Positions 1-11,320 of a stretch of DNA of 64,000 nucleotides are shown one piece after another. The notes beneath the pieces were generated by a model. It had not been told where the DNA came from. It ran no database searches and saw only the letters and a program-made list of their open reading frames with translations. The position numbers and the translations under genes were made by a program. Location of the stretch: NCBI GenBank assembly GCA_020726505.1, contig JAHLEZ010000031.1:496001-560000 (forward strand), in the 5' to 3' direction. Within the stretch, counting starts at the first letter, position 1. The number at the start of each line of letters is the position of its first letter. This DNA is from Leptodontidium sp. MPI-SDFR-AT-0119 (Eukaryota > Ascomycota > Leotiomycetes > Helotiales > Leptodontidiaceae).

Positions 1-1373
1 TACTATATTAATAGTCGTACTAAGGGAGATCAATATATTAATGCTAGCTACTATAGTATATAACTTTAATATAAGTACTACACGAGTTACTCTCTTACAT
101 TTTATTAAGCTAGTATACACGATATTACTAGTCAAAGTGAACTATGTATCCCCCACCGTTTTGGCACCGATTATTAATACGAAACTTATTTATGAACTCA
201 GGTCTTTATTATTAATAAAAGAACCGTTTATAAAAACGTAGACTTTCGCGGACTATAAGTTAATTAGTACGTATCGAAGTCCCCTCTTTAAGTTATCCAT
301 TTGCTATTTAAGGCGTAGGTTTAAGGCCTTAACGTCGTCCTCCGTTAGATCCTAGTGTTGCGCTACGACTAAGAGATCAAATGTTACTTCCGGCTAATAA
401 ATAATAGTAAAGTAAGCCGCACGAGCTCGTTGCTCTTTATAGGCCTTCTTATAGTCCTCTTTTCCTGCGTTAACTAACTCTAGCCTTACTCCTTAACCCT
501 TTTATAATATATAAAGGCTGTCCCTGTCTATAAAGATAATACACTTATTAAACGTAATAGTTTTAGTAAGAAATAGTACTCGTATTAGCTTCGTTAGAAA
601 ACCGGCCTTAATAATCTTATCTTATTCTCTTGCTAAGAAGTCCTTATTTCTTAGAATTAACGTGTCGTCTGTTTATATTCTTATAACTCTAAAGTCATAA
701 CTTTCCTTAGTACTAATTAATAAGTATAAGTTATACGTTAACGTCTCTATTTATAAGTTCTCTATATAATGTTTGTAGTATATATTAAACTAATAGTTTC
801 TAAACTTAAGTATACTATATAATAGTAATACTATTATAAATATTATGTTAGGAGGGAAATCTCCTGCGATCTCTTCTAGTGGCTATATAAAAATATCTCG
901 GAGAAGCCTTGTTTTTGCCTAAACGTAAGCTTAAGTAATGTCCTTAATAGCTAGATAAGATTTAGACTAGTTTCGGAGACGATTTAGGTGCTTAATAGTA
1001 GCGGCTAAAAATATAAATAACCGTTAGTTAAATCGTTAGATTGTCGGAGACTAAGTCAAAATCTTTCTTTTCCCTTTGTTATTAAAGTATTAAATTACTA
1101 GCCTTAACTTCTTATATAGAACTAACGTCTCTTTACCTTTGACCTCGTTTATTATTCTTGACTTAAAGATGCGGTGGCCTCTTACTCTAGGGTCGTCCTT
1201 ATAGATAAGTATAAAAATACTTCTTTTAATAAGTACTTTATATTCTGTCTTTCGGGACTACTAGAATAATAGTCCAAGCGCTATAATCTTCCCTTTAGCG
1301 CGAAATTTAATAGATAGCTCTCAGTCCCTTGTCTCTTTCTTAGTTAAAAACACTTTAGTATTATAATCGTTAT
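1..1373 (-). pseudogene. Ty1/copia-like pol fragment (RT and RNase H), RIP-mutated
   Basis: Minus-strand translation gives a fungal copia polyprotein. From right to left: KSRIINEVKGKE (about 1130-1170), a reverse transcriptase block with FPPN (about 840), the catalytic pair as TDDTLIL (Asp-Asp codons at 664-669, still intact), then a copia RNase H start, VFINGSFINNKDLSS (about 180-240), and VTRVVL near the left edge. Frames are broken by TAG/TAA at positions where relatives carry Gln or Trp, as RIP produces. The window edge cuts the C-terminus. The N-terminal part (integrase, gag) is missing because the sequence stops at the gypsy A LTR at 1374 and does not resume beyond 6829. No LTR of this element is visible. 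Family assignment is secure; activity is excluded by the stops. Confidence 0.85.
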
Positions 1374-1578
1374 TGTCAGGGCTTGCAGTCAATTCATGTG
1401 ATTGAAGCTACAGAGGCATTCTCAGTACAAGAAGGTTCGATTACCGTATAATGCTAGTGTCCTTACCGGTCTATATATATACTATAGAGGTTCTGGAAGT
1501 TTCTGTCACGTGCGACGTAACTACGTGCGGGCGTCGCCGGAGCACTCTAAGACTACTCTACGGGTGTAACCTTTAACA
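1374..1578 (-). repeat. 3' LTR of gypsy A
   Basis: 205 bp, TGTCAGGG...TTTAACA. Differs from the 5' LTR at seven positions, all transitions (mostly T here against C there). Confidence 0.92.
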
Positions 1579-1595
1579 TTACCCCCCTCCCCGCC
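1579..1595 (-). other. Polypurine tract of gypsy A
   Basis: On the minus strand a run of G with few A ends directly at the 3' LTR (plus strand ttacccccctccccgcc). Position and composition fit the plus-strand primer of LTR retrotransposons. Confidence 0.75.
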
Positions 1596-1599
1596 TTTA

Positions 1600-4500
1600 T
1601 AAGTACTTATTTAGAGCTGTGGTTTCCTCTAGAGCTAAAGCTGCTTCCCAAGTAGGGTCTATATAGCCTTGCCACTTAACTAAGTACTCTAGTCGTGTAC
1701 GACGGCCTCGTCCCGGTAGCCTTTTTTGTCGTTCCCCTAAGATCTCTTTTACTTGCTATTCTTTTTCGTCGTCTACTAAGACTACGGGTGGTTACGGGTC
1801 GTCTACTACTTGGCTTAGTAACGGGTTATCCCTAGTAGGCCGTAAAAGGTTAATATTAAAGACGTTATAAATACTAGGCGGTGTATTTAGTTTATATACT
1901 AACGGGCTAACGACTTTTATAACCGTAAACTTTACGGACTGATTATCCAGTTTCTTGTTAGGCCTGTCCGTACGTACGTTCCGTAAGCTTAAGTAAACCT
2001 TGTTACCTACTTTATAAATAGGGGCGACGTTTCTAAAGTAGTTAGCCTGAAACTCTTGGTCTTATTATATTTTAGCTATTTCTATTCTAGCCCATTCGGT
2101 AATTTCCTTAATCTTTGCTATAATTACTTCGCCCTTCTAAATTAGTGACTTCGGTATAACGGGTGCTACAATGTCCGTAAGAGGATTTATAGTCCGTAGG
2201 GGATATCCGTGACTTAAGAGAAAAGGACTAACCCCTGTTATAGTCGAATCCCGTCCGTTAAGAGCCAGTTATACAACAGGTAACTAGGTAGCCCAATCGT
2301 CTTATATATAATTTGCCTATTAGCGAAGGAGTACCTCGACTTCGGCATTCGTTCGTTCTGTTAATTTATTTGTTTAAGGGTAAAAAGCTGTAAAGAGCCG
2401 TCGTTCAATCCGTAAGAGCTTATAAACCGTCTTCCATGCCTGCCTAATAAATTACGAGCCTCTATTAGATACTATGGCTCGTGGTAATCCATATAAGCTA
2501 TAATACACCGTAATAAACAACGTCGCAAAGTCCTCTAATATAATCGTTAAATAACAGGCAGCAAGCAAGACTCCTTTGTTAAGCCTGTTCGTAAATACCG
2601 CTATTATATTAAAGCCTTAGTTAAGGGGAAGCGGACCGATAAAATCAACGGATATCTCTTACTATTGCTACTTAGGGACTAGTAACGGACGGAGTAAACC
2701 CTACTTACGGTCCCTCTAGACCTTAGTCCGTCCGTAAATACTATAGTTACGGATAAACTGCCTAACCGTTGTTTATAAATTTAGCTAGAAAAACTCTCGC
2801 GAAACGACTATAATTGTGCTATTCTTGCCTAGGTGACCTATAAGAGCTAAATCATAAAGTTCTTATATAATTATAGTCCGTAATAGTTCGTAGTTAAGGA
2901 CTTAAGGTCGTCCGCGAAACCGTAAGTACCTATTATAATCGATCGTACAGTCTGAAATTGAAACCTTTACCGGTGATGCTAGGTCTGCCGGGAACACCCT
3001 ATTACCTTGCTAAACCGCAGACACTAATCAGTCGAAATCCTTGTCTTAAGCCTTTCTTTCTTCCTAAAGGTCGCGTAGCTAGTCCGTAAACGTCTAATTA
3101 AGGGCAGGTTTTACTCTCGCAGGTGCTAAGCGAATAGTATTCCCTTGAATTATACTATTTAGAATCAACTGTGCCATCCGATAGTCTAAACGCTTATCTC
3201 CTTTCTCCAGCAAGTCTTAGTCTCTTCTTATTAAAGCGTCTAGGAGACCTCTATCTTTTCCTAGTCGGTATCGGATTACCGGGTTGAACTTACTAAGTAC
3301 TAACTACTAGCGCATTTGCCTTTCGGACAGTTTATAAACCGTTGAGAAGTACTCTAAGTTCTTATAGTCCGTAAGGACCGTAAATTAGCCGGCACTCTTA
3401 AGCTCAGCTTCCTATTCCTTTAAGTAACGGATAATGGCCAATAGTTCCTTGTCGTAGATTAGATAATTACACTTAGCTAGTGCGTGCTTCTTCGAGAAGA
3501 AGGCCACCGGCCGTAGCACGCCATTCTTAAATTACGAGAGGACTCTACTAGAGCAGTAACCTAAAGAGTCCGTCTCTAGCACTGTCTCGTCGTCTAAGTC
3601 AAACTGCGCTAGTACTGGCGCCTCGATAAAAGCCAGCTTCAGGCATTTAAATGCCTAATCCGTTTTTAACGTCTATAAAAAGTCTGTATTCTTCTTTATA
3701 AGACTATAAAGTAGAGCCGCGATCCGTGAGAAGTCCTTAATAAACTGTCGATAAAAGTTTGCAAAGCCTAGGAAGCCTAGTACTCCTTTTGTACTTATGG
3801 GCGCCTTCTAATTAATCACAGCCTTAATCTTAGCCGGGTCTATCCGTAAACCTTTCCCCGCCTTAATAATAAAGCCTAAGTACTTAGTTAATTATACCCT
3901 AAACTCACACTTATTAATATCAAGCTATAGCCTTGCGTCTTAAAGCTTGTGGAGAACTTTACGGACATACTCGCAGTGTTGTTTATAGCTTCCGTCCGTA
4001 AAGACTAAAATATTATCTATATAGGCTAAAACAAAGTCGTCTAAATACTCCTGAAGTATACGATTAATATACCGCTAGAAGGTACTTAGTACATTTACTA
4101 GGCCAAAGGGAGTAACTAGCCATTTAAACGATCTAAATCGGGTCCGGAAGGCTATCTTCCACTCGTTACCTTCCTTAATCTGTATCTTATAAAAGGCAGT
4201 AATAATATCCATTTTAGTAAACTATTTAACTTTCCCAATCCGCTGTAAGGTTTTATTAATTAGGGGCAGTAAGTAACAGTCCTTACAGGTAAGCTTATTT
4301 AGAGCCTGGTAGTCGCAACAGAATCGTAAACCCCCTCTTAGCTTCTATATAAAGAGGACCGGGGCAACTACTAAGGAGTTGCTTACTCGAATAAACTCCT
4401 TATCTAGCAGGTCCGTCAGAGTTTTGCGGAGTACTAATAGCTCGTCACGAGACATATTATAAAGTAGGCCCTATGGGACAGTCTATTCCGACCCGTTAAG

Positions 4501-5330
4501 TGTCCGTAAGAGTTTAATACTATAGTCGACTCCCTCTCAGTATAACGGTAATTTATTTACGTTTACTTTATTAAATACTAAGTAAAGTTCTGGGCTAATC
4601 TAACTAGGCAACTTCGTTTGCGGATTCGTATATTTCTTCTTAGCTAGTGCCTTATTAATATCCGCAAGACTAGTTGTAAAAACCTATAGCCTCCTTTTCC
4701 GCGCCGTAAGAAGGTTAAATACGGCCGCCGTGACTAGTTAATGGCTGTAAGAGTTCCTTTCCGGCTCAGTATAGACTTCGAGCCTAGTATTTTAGAAAAT
4801 CAGACAACCCTTAGTAGCGTCGAGTAATGCCTTCTCCTGTCGTAGCCATGCCTTGCCTAGGATTATCTCGTAGCCCTTAATCTTAGGGACAACGTAAACA
4901 TATACTTGTCTCTACTAATGTCCTCTAATATCTAAATTAAAAGAAACCACCTGTGATATTACGTCTTTTAATACTCCTTCTACTAACTGCAAGTGCTTAG
5001 GCTTAATTTACACGCAAGAGAGTTAATAACGACGGACAAAACGGTCTAAGACAATTCTATAAACCAAGTACCTTAAATTAATTAAAACTTTTGAAGTCGA
5101 AATTCTATTAACTAAAGCTAATACTAAGAGAGGTTTCTCGTCTATGTATTCTTGTTTAAACTGTCTCTATGTGTCTATTGCTAATAGCTCCCTCCGTTGC
5201 TCCTGTCCGCGCTTTTAGACAGGAGCCACTAGTTTTCCGACTCAGAGGACTGTGGCTCTTCGTCTTCTAATTCTAGTGCTACTTTTTTTGTTGACCCCTT
5301 TCCTTTGCGGGCCGAATTAATAGTAATTAG
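1600..5330 (-). pseudogene. Gypsy A pol (RT, RNase H, integrase, chromodomain)
   Basis: Minus-strand translation runs from RT at the right to a chromodomain at the left. The RT core reads EYLDDFVLAYIDNILVF (about 3995-4050): the YxDD box is YIDN, its second Asp codon (4012-4014) being AAT, a G-to-A change. The integrase zinc finger reads NYSIYGRTKV (about 2725-2750); its CxxC is YxxY (codons at 2743-2745 and 2734-2736), followed by EISVDFIGPLP, the usual start of the integrase core. The C-terminus carries LEYLVKWQGYIDPTWE (about 1643-1695), a textbook chromodomain that in this class guides integration to marked chromatin. Stops are mostly TAG/TAA. Boundaries with gag are approximate. Confidence 0.88.
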
Positions 5331-6300
5331 TCGTTACGGACGTCTGTATAGGCATTCGCGAATCATATAGCCTAAAGAACCACAGCGAATACAACGCCTA
5401 GTCCGACGTCTATCTTCCCGTTCCTCTTATAAGGCCTATTTTACACGCCTAGTAATTGTCGTTACGACCTTTGCAGGCGTCGGTTCCTACTCTATACTTT
5501 TAACTAATACCTTACGGGTGAGGTTTGGTCCACTAGTAGACTTATTGACCGTAAATGCTCGCTTATCGTCCGTTAGTCGCTTCCAAGTAAGTTAGGATGT
5601 TCCTACTATAGCCGGGTCCTTGGGTTTCGAGGCTCGAGCCTTATAGGCCTTTAGTTTATCGTCCGTTGACTTAAGAATCGAGCAGTAAGAATCGAAATCC
5701 GGTTGCGAGGGGACTGTAATCATAGCTTTTGCCAAGTCGTCGCTAAGGACTCGATCCAAAGCTACTTTCTTTGCGTCATCTGGCCAATAACTAGCTCCCG
5801 CCTCGAGCAGTAAGCTCTGCCATTCCGTAAAGACCTCCAGGAATAACTTTGAGCCTTGCCGAAGTGCTTCCATCTTCCTTTAGGCTCGTTCTTTTACTTA
5901 CAGGTCTGTAAACACGAATTACAACCGGTCAAAGAAGGCGTAGCTATTTGCCCGTTTTAGTATACCCTGTTCGCGGACTTATGCTTTTATTCTACGGAGT
6001 GCTTTGCCCCGTAACGATCCGTTAAGTGCAAAGAATTTAACATATTTTGTGCAACCGTAATAGTCGACTTCCATTTTGGCCCGTGCCTGTTACAGCCAAG
6101 CTTCGAGCTTGTCTACTTCGCCGTAGTATTCTAGTAGCATAAGAAGAGACTTTCCTGGCTTAGTGTCGTTACGGACTAACTAAAGACGGGCCTCCTTGGC
6201 CTGCTTCTCTTAATCCGCAACCTTTGAGCGTTCATTTTCTTAAGTAGCTGCCGCCTAGCTCTACTAATCTTGAACGTACCGTAAGAACTACTCAGGCAGC
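5331..6300 (-). pseudogene. Gypsy A gag with CCHC knuckle
   Basis: A 93-codon open stretch at 5592-5873 has the helical, charged composition of fungal gypsy gag (SKLFLEVFTEWQSLL, later KLKAYKARASKPKD). Downstream at about 5355-5403 the nucleocapsid knuckle reads CIRCGSLGYMIREC: spacing C-x2-C-x4-H-x4-C is kept but the His is Tyr, one C-to-T change on the coding strand. The N-terminal part, up to about 6300, is broken by stops. Gag would coat the RNA in virus-like particles; this copy cannot bind zinc normally. Limits are approximate. Confidence 0.75.
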
Positions 6301-6344
6301 TCGCCTAACTTGCCGCTTGGTCTTAGTTCTCCTATTATCCGTAA

Positions 6345-6608
6345 ATACCGTCGATGGCCCTCGTGTTCCAGTGCTGCCGTCAATGGCCCTTGTATTCTAG
6401 TGTTACCGTCAATGGCCCTTGTATTCTAGTGTTACCGTCAATGGCCCTTATATTCTAGTGTTGCCGTTAATAGCCCTTATATTCTAGTGTTACCGTTAGT
6501 GGCCCTTGTATTCTAGTATTGCCGTCAATGGCCCTTATATTCTAGTGTTACCGTTAATAGCCCTTGTATTCCAGTGTTACCGTCAGTGGCCCTTGTGTTC
6601 TAGTGTTA
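6345..6608. repeat. 29-bp minisatellite between gypsy A 5' LTR and gag
   Basis: About nine head-to-tail units of 29 bp; conserved core caatggcccttgtattctag recurs every 29 bp (6381, 6410, 6439 and on). Units differ mainly by C/T or G/A. Because 29 is not a multiple of three the array cannot be a coding repeat; it lies in the untranslated leader of the element. Confidence 0.9.
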
Positions 6609-6624
6609 AAAGAATCGAACCTAA

Positions 6625-6829
6625 TGTTAGGGCTTGCAGTCAATTCATGTGATTGAAGCTACAGAGGCATTCTCAGTACAAGAAGGTTCGATTACCGTAC
6701 AATGCCAGTGTCCTTACCGGTCTATATACATACTATAGAGGTTCTGGAAGTTTCTGTCACGTGCGACGTAACTACGTGCGGGCGTCGCCGGAGCACTCCA
6801 AGACTACTCTACGGGTGTAACCCTTGACA
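6625..6829 (-). repeat. 5' LTR of gypsy A
   Basis: 205 bp, TGTTAGGG...CTTGACA, 198/205 identical to the copy at 1374-1578 by eye. Confidence 0.92.
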
Positions 6830-6858
6830 GAAGTACTCGACTAGTAAGAAACACTAAC

Positions 6859-9800
6859 TTGTGTATTAAGATAAAGGCTATAAGTAACTCCACGGAAATA
6901 AGTAACTCGTTCTATTCGCTAGCGCCGAAAGTAATAGTTACGATACCTAAGCGCTTTAAGGTCAGCGATATTAGGGCTACACTTGACACGGGGGCTAAAG
7001 TCAGTTATATAACTCTTAAAGTAGCTAACCTCTTAAAACTACTAATAATAAAAAGTTAAACGATAGTCTTAAAGACAATTATTAGTGTCAAGTCTCGTTT
7101 TGTTAAATTTATTAATAACGTCACTGTTATTATAAGTAATTATATAATTAATAACCGGTTTTATATTATAAATAACCTTAGAATTAAGGTTATCTTTAGT
7201 TTTCTATTCTTTTATAAAGTTAAAGTCACTTTCTATTACTTAAGAGATTATAACGGAGGTATTATACTCGCTTTTTTATAGGATTAGCGTTTTAGTCTTA
7301 TTACTATAGTTAAGACTAACGATATTACTAAGGAAGCGAAGGATACTAAAGTATTATATAAAGAGAATAAAGTAAGGCTAATTTACTTTAAAGATTTAAA
7401 ATCTAAAATTAGTTATAAAGAGGAAGACTTCTCGGGAAACGATTAATTAATTATTACTCGAGCGCTATAATTAATACACTTAAATACTCGGATATCCTAA
7501 TATTAATAGGATTAAAAGAAGGAGTTTTTAAAGGGAGAAATAGTTAACTTTGTCGTCCTCGCCTCTTATTACGAGACCGGGAACTTACAAGTCTTAAAGG
7601 GATAGCGTATATTAAGTATATAAAAAGGGAATTCTATATACTAAAATTAGTAATTAAAGACTTTTTACTTAAGGCACTCCTTAACTCGTACTAAGAGGAA
7701 CCCCTAGTCTCTGAGCCCTTATTTAGGGGAACATTTAACGACGATTCCTTGTCTCTGGCTAGTTTAACGTTTAAATAGACTACTAATTATAACGAGCTTT
7801 TAATTAAGTTACTGTTTAAAGAAACGTAAAATATAGTAACGCGAGTAAGAATTATATATAAGTTAAAGGCCAAAAAGGTCTTACTTATTAATTTAGTTAA
7901 CTTGAAAGGTAACCCCCTTAGTAAGAGGGAGGACTAGTACGAGCGTGTACGAAAACGAAGAACTCCCTAAGATTATATTAGAAAGTATTAAGAATATTTA
8001 TTATTACGCTTTATTAATATACCCTGAAACTCAAGACTTACCCTAAAAAGGCTGGCTAAATTAGACGTAAGTAGCCTATTATGGCCGGAAGAGAGAGCCT
8101 TATTCGACGAAATGATAGTTAATCGGGAAGGAGTTATAGCTTTTAATTAGCTTAAGTGTAGTAAATTTTATAAAGATGTTTCCCCTCTTATTATTATTAA
8201 GACTATTAAATATACGGCTTAGTAAGCTCTTAACTTTCCTTTATTACAGGCACTTGTTCTAGAGGTTATTAAGATAGTATAAGAAAGACTTAATAAAGGA
8301 GTCTTAAAGTACTCTGAGGGGCCTTACTGTAACGCTTAATTCTTAGTTTAAAAGAAGGAGTCGGGGAAATATAGATTAATTAACTCGGCTATTATATTAA
8401 ATACTATTACTTACAAAGACGCTACCCTCTCGCTATTTGTCGATAAGTTTTCTAAAGAGTTTACTAGTTATTATATTATAAGTCTCGTTAACTTATATTC
8501 CAGGTATAATTAACAAGTGTTTTATTAGTCTAGTAAGGATATAACTACTTTTTATATTCCTTACATTAGACTAGTCCGAAATACGACACTTCTATAAAGC
8601 GTTATTAATTCTATTATATAATTTATTTAAATAATTATACGCATTTTAAAGAAGCTAGTCTTAGTAGTTGCGATGTTATTCTTAGATAATATTAGTGTTA
8701 AAGGCCCGTATATAGACTATAACTAAGCTGAAGCCTTGCCGGGGATTAGAAAGTTTATCTTAGAGTATATTAAGAACCTTGATATGACTCTCGAACGCTT
8801 AGAACGTGTTAGAGTTATAATTAGGCCTCAGTTATAGTTTTGTTTTAATAATATAGATACTATAAGGTACGCCTATAACTCTAAAGAGAGAGAACTATTT
8901 ATAAGGCACCTTATTAAAATCAAGAACTAATAAGAACTAGCGAATCTTATTAAAGTTAAAGTATTCCTAGGACTTATTATTTACTTCTGAATTTAAATTA
9001 AGAACTTTCGCTTAATCGCTAAACCTTTATATATACTCTTATAAAAAGGAGTTAAGTTTTACTAGAAACTTGATTTATAAGGCAAGGCTATAGTTAAATT
9101 ATAAGACGCTTTATACTTATCCCTAGTCTTATATTAAATAGACTACGGAGAAGAAGCTAGTGAGATTATAGTTAAAGTTAACTCTAGCGGAACTAACTAG
9201 GGCGGCTTCTTAAGCTAAAGAGAGCTGACTTTAAATAAAATACGCCTAATAAGGTACGAGAGTAGGTTCTAGAGTAAGACTAAAGCTAAATATAATGTTA
9301 CTAAGAAAGAGTATAAGGGTATGCTTTATATCTTAAAGAAACTAAAGATTTGGCTTATTAGAGTGTACTTTATTATAGAGACTAATGTTAATACACTTAT
9401 TATATAACTAAACGGAGTAGCTCACGATTATCTTAACGTTATATTAATTAAATAGCTCGCTTAAATACGACTTTTCGACTTTAAGGTTCGACACGTCTAA
9501 GGAACGACATATATAATAGTAGACTAGTTGTCCTAGAGACCTAAGTACCCTAAAGATTCCCTAGAAGAAAGTAATGTCGACGAAGACTAGATTCTCTTTA
9601 AGCTTAAAGCTTACGAGATTTGTCTTATTAGTGTCGTAGACGAAGGGGAGACTAGTAGTTCGGAATTAAATAACGTATTAATAGACCCGGAACTTCGGAA
9701 ACAGAATAGAATCCTTTAAGACATAAAATTTATAGTCTAAAGACTTCGCAATAAGGGGGAACTTACTTCTTCTAGCGGTTCTAAGTCCTCTTTTAACGAA

Positions 9801-11320
9801 AGAGGCCTACTTATTATAATAAGTAAGTACAGAAAATAGTACTAAGTGATAGCTCGATACTTAATAACACTTAAGACTCCGAAGTTAATAAATCGAAAAC
9901 AATTCCGAGTATTTAAGCGTGAGGCACTAAATTATAGCGTGTATAGTCGTAGTATCTAAAGGTTACTATTAAAAGGAGCTTTAATTAAGCTCGTTATTAA
10001 CATAGTAAGAGAAAAAGAGGCGATACTTAAGAGCTACTATAATAACTCTAGTTACAAAGGACGAAAAAACATATATTACTAAATCTTCACTCGATACTTT
10101 TAAAAAGGCCTATACACAGACTATATAAACTATATTCGGACATACTAAGATTACTAACTCCGATTATTTAAACGCTAAGAGGAGCCCCTCTACTTAATAA
10201 TATTAAATAGCTTAATAGAGAAATAGGCGCTTAATATTGTGTTTATATTAATAAAACGCGGAAAGAAGTACTTAGTAGTTACTAAGGACGACATAAGCGG
10301 TTAAGTTAAGGCAAAGGCCCTCGCTAGTAAAGAAGCTAAAGGAGTAACTGACTTTATTTAATAAGATATTATTTGCCGGTACAGACTGTTTTAGAGGCTT
10401 ATTATTAATAATAAAATTAAGAATATAAGAGAAGTTATAGACTTACTTAATAAAATAAAAGTCAACCAAATTTAAATCTTAGTATATAACGCCAAAGCGA
10501 ACGGGATAATTAAGAGGGGACATAGCCTAATTAAGAATGCGCTTTCTAAGATAGGCGGACGCTAGCTTGATAACTTTTTAGTAGTATTATTTATAGACTA
10601 TATTATAGTATATCGCCTAATAGGGTATACTCCTTTTATATAGTTTATAAGAGAGAAGCTATCTTGCCTATTAAGATAATAAACCCGACTTAGAGATTAT
10701 TATTTACTAAAGAGATTAGAGACCGCTTTAAGCTCCTAGAGCTCCGCGCTCTTTAGTTTTAAATGCGACAAGAACACATTAATAAAGTTATACTTATAAA
10801 GACTTATCGCCGTTAAGAAGGTAAAGAAGTATTTAATCTAAAACATAATATCCGTAAACGGCTATTTGTTAAGGGAGACTTAGTCTTACGTTAAGACTTT
10901 ATTAAAGAGAGGGATATATTTATTAACTATACTCTCGATTTTAAATGACTTAGACTTTACGAGATTTATAAAGCTTATATAAAGAAAGGGTATTATAAAC
11001 TTAAAGAGCTAGGCCTAGATAGCCCCCGACTTCGCCGGACTTTTATTAAGAACAAGCTTAAGCTCTTTTATAAGAGGCACGACTTTATTTATAACGACAG
11101 CGACAATAATAAATAACTTGATAAAGAATTAGACGATAATTTCACGTTTAACTATAAACTTAATATTAATATATACGACCTTAGCGACCCCGAGTTCTTA
11201 AAGAACCCTAAGATTCTGACGATATAGTGTGTTCGGGATAATAGGATAGTAATTAAAGTCCCTGAGCTATTTTAATAATAGCGTAGTAAGTATCGAGTAG
11301 TGTTTGACTTAAAATAAACA
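6859..11320 (+). pseudogene. Gypsy B1 pol (protease, RT, RNase H, integrase)
   Basis: Opens with a retropepsin domain: ATLDTGAKVSYITLKVANLL at about 6976-7035 keeps the catalytic D-T-G. RT follows; its active site reads MLFLDNISVKGPYIDYN (8673-8720). This family uses FLDD rather than YxDD, and the second Asp codon (8688-8690) is AAT here. Then come RNase H, a zinc-finger/core integrase (about 10100-10700) and a C-terminal stretch ending near FDLK at about 11317. More than a hundred TAG/TAA stops interrupt the frame, so no protein is made. Copy 2 has a further mutation at the same RT site. Confidence 0.85.

Larger units (their letters stand above)
1374..6829 (-). mobile_element. Gypsy A: complete chromoviral Ty3/gypsy retrotransposon
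   Basis: A 5456-bp element bounded by two 205-bp direct repeats that start TGT and end ACA. Inside the left repeat is a purine tract on the minus strand, so the element reads right to left: 5' LTR, 29-bp minisatellite, gag with zinc knuckle, pol (RT, RNase H, integrase), C-terminal chromodomain, polypurine tract, 3' LTR. The chromodomain places it among chromoviruses. It is less decayed than its neighbours but dead: catalytic residues of RT, integrase and zinc knuckle are altered by transitions. Flanking 5-mers (gttat left, gaagt right) do not match, so no target-site duplication is visible, and the two flanks belong to different elements. Confidence 0.92.

Noticed and set aside
41..241. Plus-strand 66-residue open frame
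   Set aside because: Antisense shadow of the copia RNase H domain read on the minus strand.
6345..6608. Regular 29-bp repeats as a CRISPR array
   Set aside because: Units are contiguous without unique spacers, inside a fungal LTR element.
6606..6640. tRNA T-arm-like GGTTCGATTC next to the gypsy A LTR as a tRNA gene
   Set aside because: No cloverleaf around it; at most part of a primer-binding site.
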